From Verrucomicrobia subdivision 6 bacterium BACL9 MAG-120507-bin52 (GTDB lineage: Bacteria > Verrucomicrobiota > Verrucomicrobiia > Methylacidiphilales > Verrucolacustridaceae): 6,525 bases of DNA. Numbering within the stretch: the first letter of the stretch is position 1; each line of letters opens with the position of its first letter. The position numbers were made by a program, and so were the translations under genes. Below the pieces are notes generated by a model that did no database searches, was not told where the DNA came from, and saw only the letters and a list, made by a program, of their open reading frames with translations. The stretch lies in assembly GCA_001438005.1 (NCBI GenBank), contig LIBO01000059.1, positions 1 to 6,525 on the forward strand, in the 5' to 3' direction. Below are positions 6,329 through 6,525 of the stretch, piece by piece.

Positions 6329-6525
6329 ATGACCACATGGTCCCCACCCCCCTCCGCTATCCTTTACGGCGCCCTCTGGCTTGCCCTCGCCCTCACTTTT
6401 CTTTTTTGGGGGGGCATCGCTCGGTTGCAACTTCTCTTTTCTCCCTCCTCGTCCACCTCCTTTCCCACCCTGCCCGTTCCACCGACCTTGTTCCTTTTCG
6501 GCATCTCCGCCCTCTCCCTCACCGC
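6329..6525 (+). CDS. Unidentified membrane protein, partial
   Basis: An open frame starts with ATG at 6329 and is still open at the window edge, giving 65 complete codons. I do not recognise the family. The visible part has a short Pro-rich start (MTTWSPPPS), a hydrophobic helix (about residues 10-29, with LYGALWLALALTFLFWGG), a loop of roughly 25 residues rich in Ser, Pro and Thr, and the start of a second hydrophobic stretch (from about 54, TLFLFGISALSL), so a multi-pass inner-membrane protein is likely. Codons favour C at the third position, as in pgl and zwf, which supports a real plus-strand gene. A TTTTTT-GGGGGGG run at 6402-6414 lies inside the helix codons; the hydrophobic reading continues sensibly across it. 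No Shine-Dalgarno is seen. A link to zwf function cannot be inferred. Confidence 0.55.
   Translation, partial: MTTWSPPPSAILYGALWLALALTFLFWGGIARLQLLFSPSSSTSFPTLPVPPTLFLFGISALSLT

Noticed and set aside
6248..6430. 60-residue minus-strand open frame at the right end
   Set aside because: Gly/Lys-rich shadow opposite the intergenic region and the membrane protein start; no motif or start signal.

Overview
The window is a compact stretch of bacterial chromosome, moderately GC-rich, with eight genes in two divergent transcription units. No RNA gene, CRISPR array, insertion sequence or integrated element was seen. The gene families, a DUF4230-type anchored protein, a TonB-like anchored protein, gaps of a few bases and the frequent use of GTG/TTG starts would fit a member of the Verrucomicrobiota or a related PVC-group bacterium. 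That assignment is an inference from gene content and style, not a demonstrated placement.

Leftward unit (minus strand, read from about 3891 down to 1): a polyphosphate kinase 2 family kinase (ppk2), a small hotdog-fold acyl-CoA thioesterase whose GTG start overlaps the ppk2 stop, dihydroxy-acid dehydratase (ilvD, branched-chain amino acid synthesis), a single-pass membrane protein of the DUF4230 type that starts directly after the ilvD stop codon, and a second membrane-anchored protein with a Pro/Glu-rich extracytoplasmic segment that runs off the left edge. The tight packing suggests one transcript, perhaps with an extra internal promoter in the 53-base gap before ilvD.

Centre (3892-3983): a 92-base divergent intergenic region, more AT-rich than its surroundings, with a candidate promoter for the leftward unit and a near-palindrome centred on AAAATTTT next to the rightward start.

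Rightward unit (plus strand): 6-phosphogluconolactonase (pgl) and glucose-6-phosphate 1-dehydrogenase (zwf), overlapping at ATGA. Together they form the first two steps of the oxidative pentose phosphate pathway (glucose 6-phosphate to 6-phosphogluconate, with NADPH). Neither gnd nor edd/eda is visible here. After a 138-base gap an unidentified membrane protein gene begins and runs off the right edge.

The most striking global property is compositional. The plus strand is strongly C-rich and G-poor across the whole window regardless of which strand is coding, so plus-strand genes use C-ending codons and minus-strand genes use G-ending codons. This looks like a strong replication-strand bias. 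It also explains the many long spurious antisense reading frames and may explain why the plus-strand genes lack recognisable Shine-Dalgarno sequences. I do not see a clearly novel multi-gene system; the two anchored proteins at the left edge and the membrane protein at the right edge are the least characterised content.
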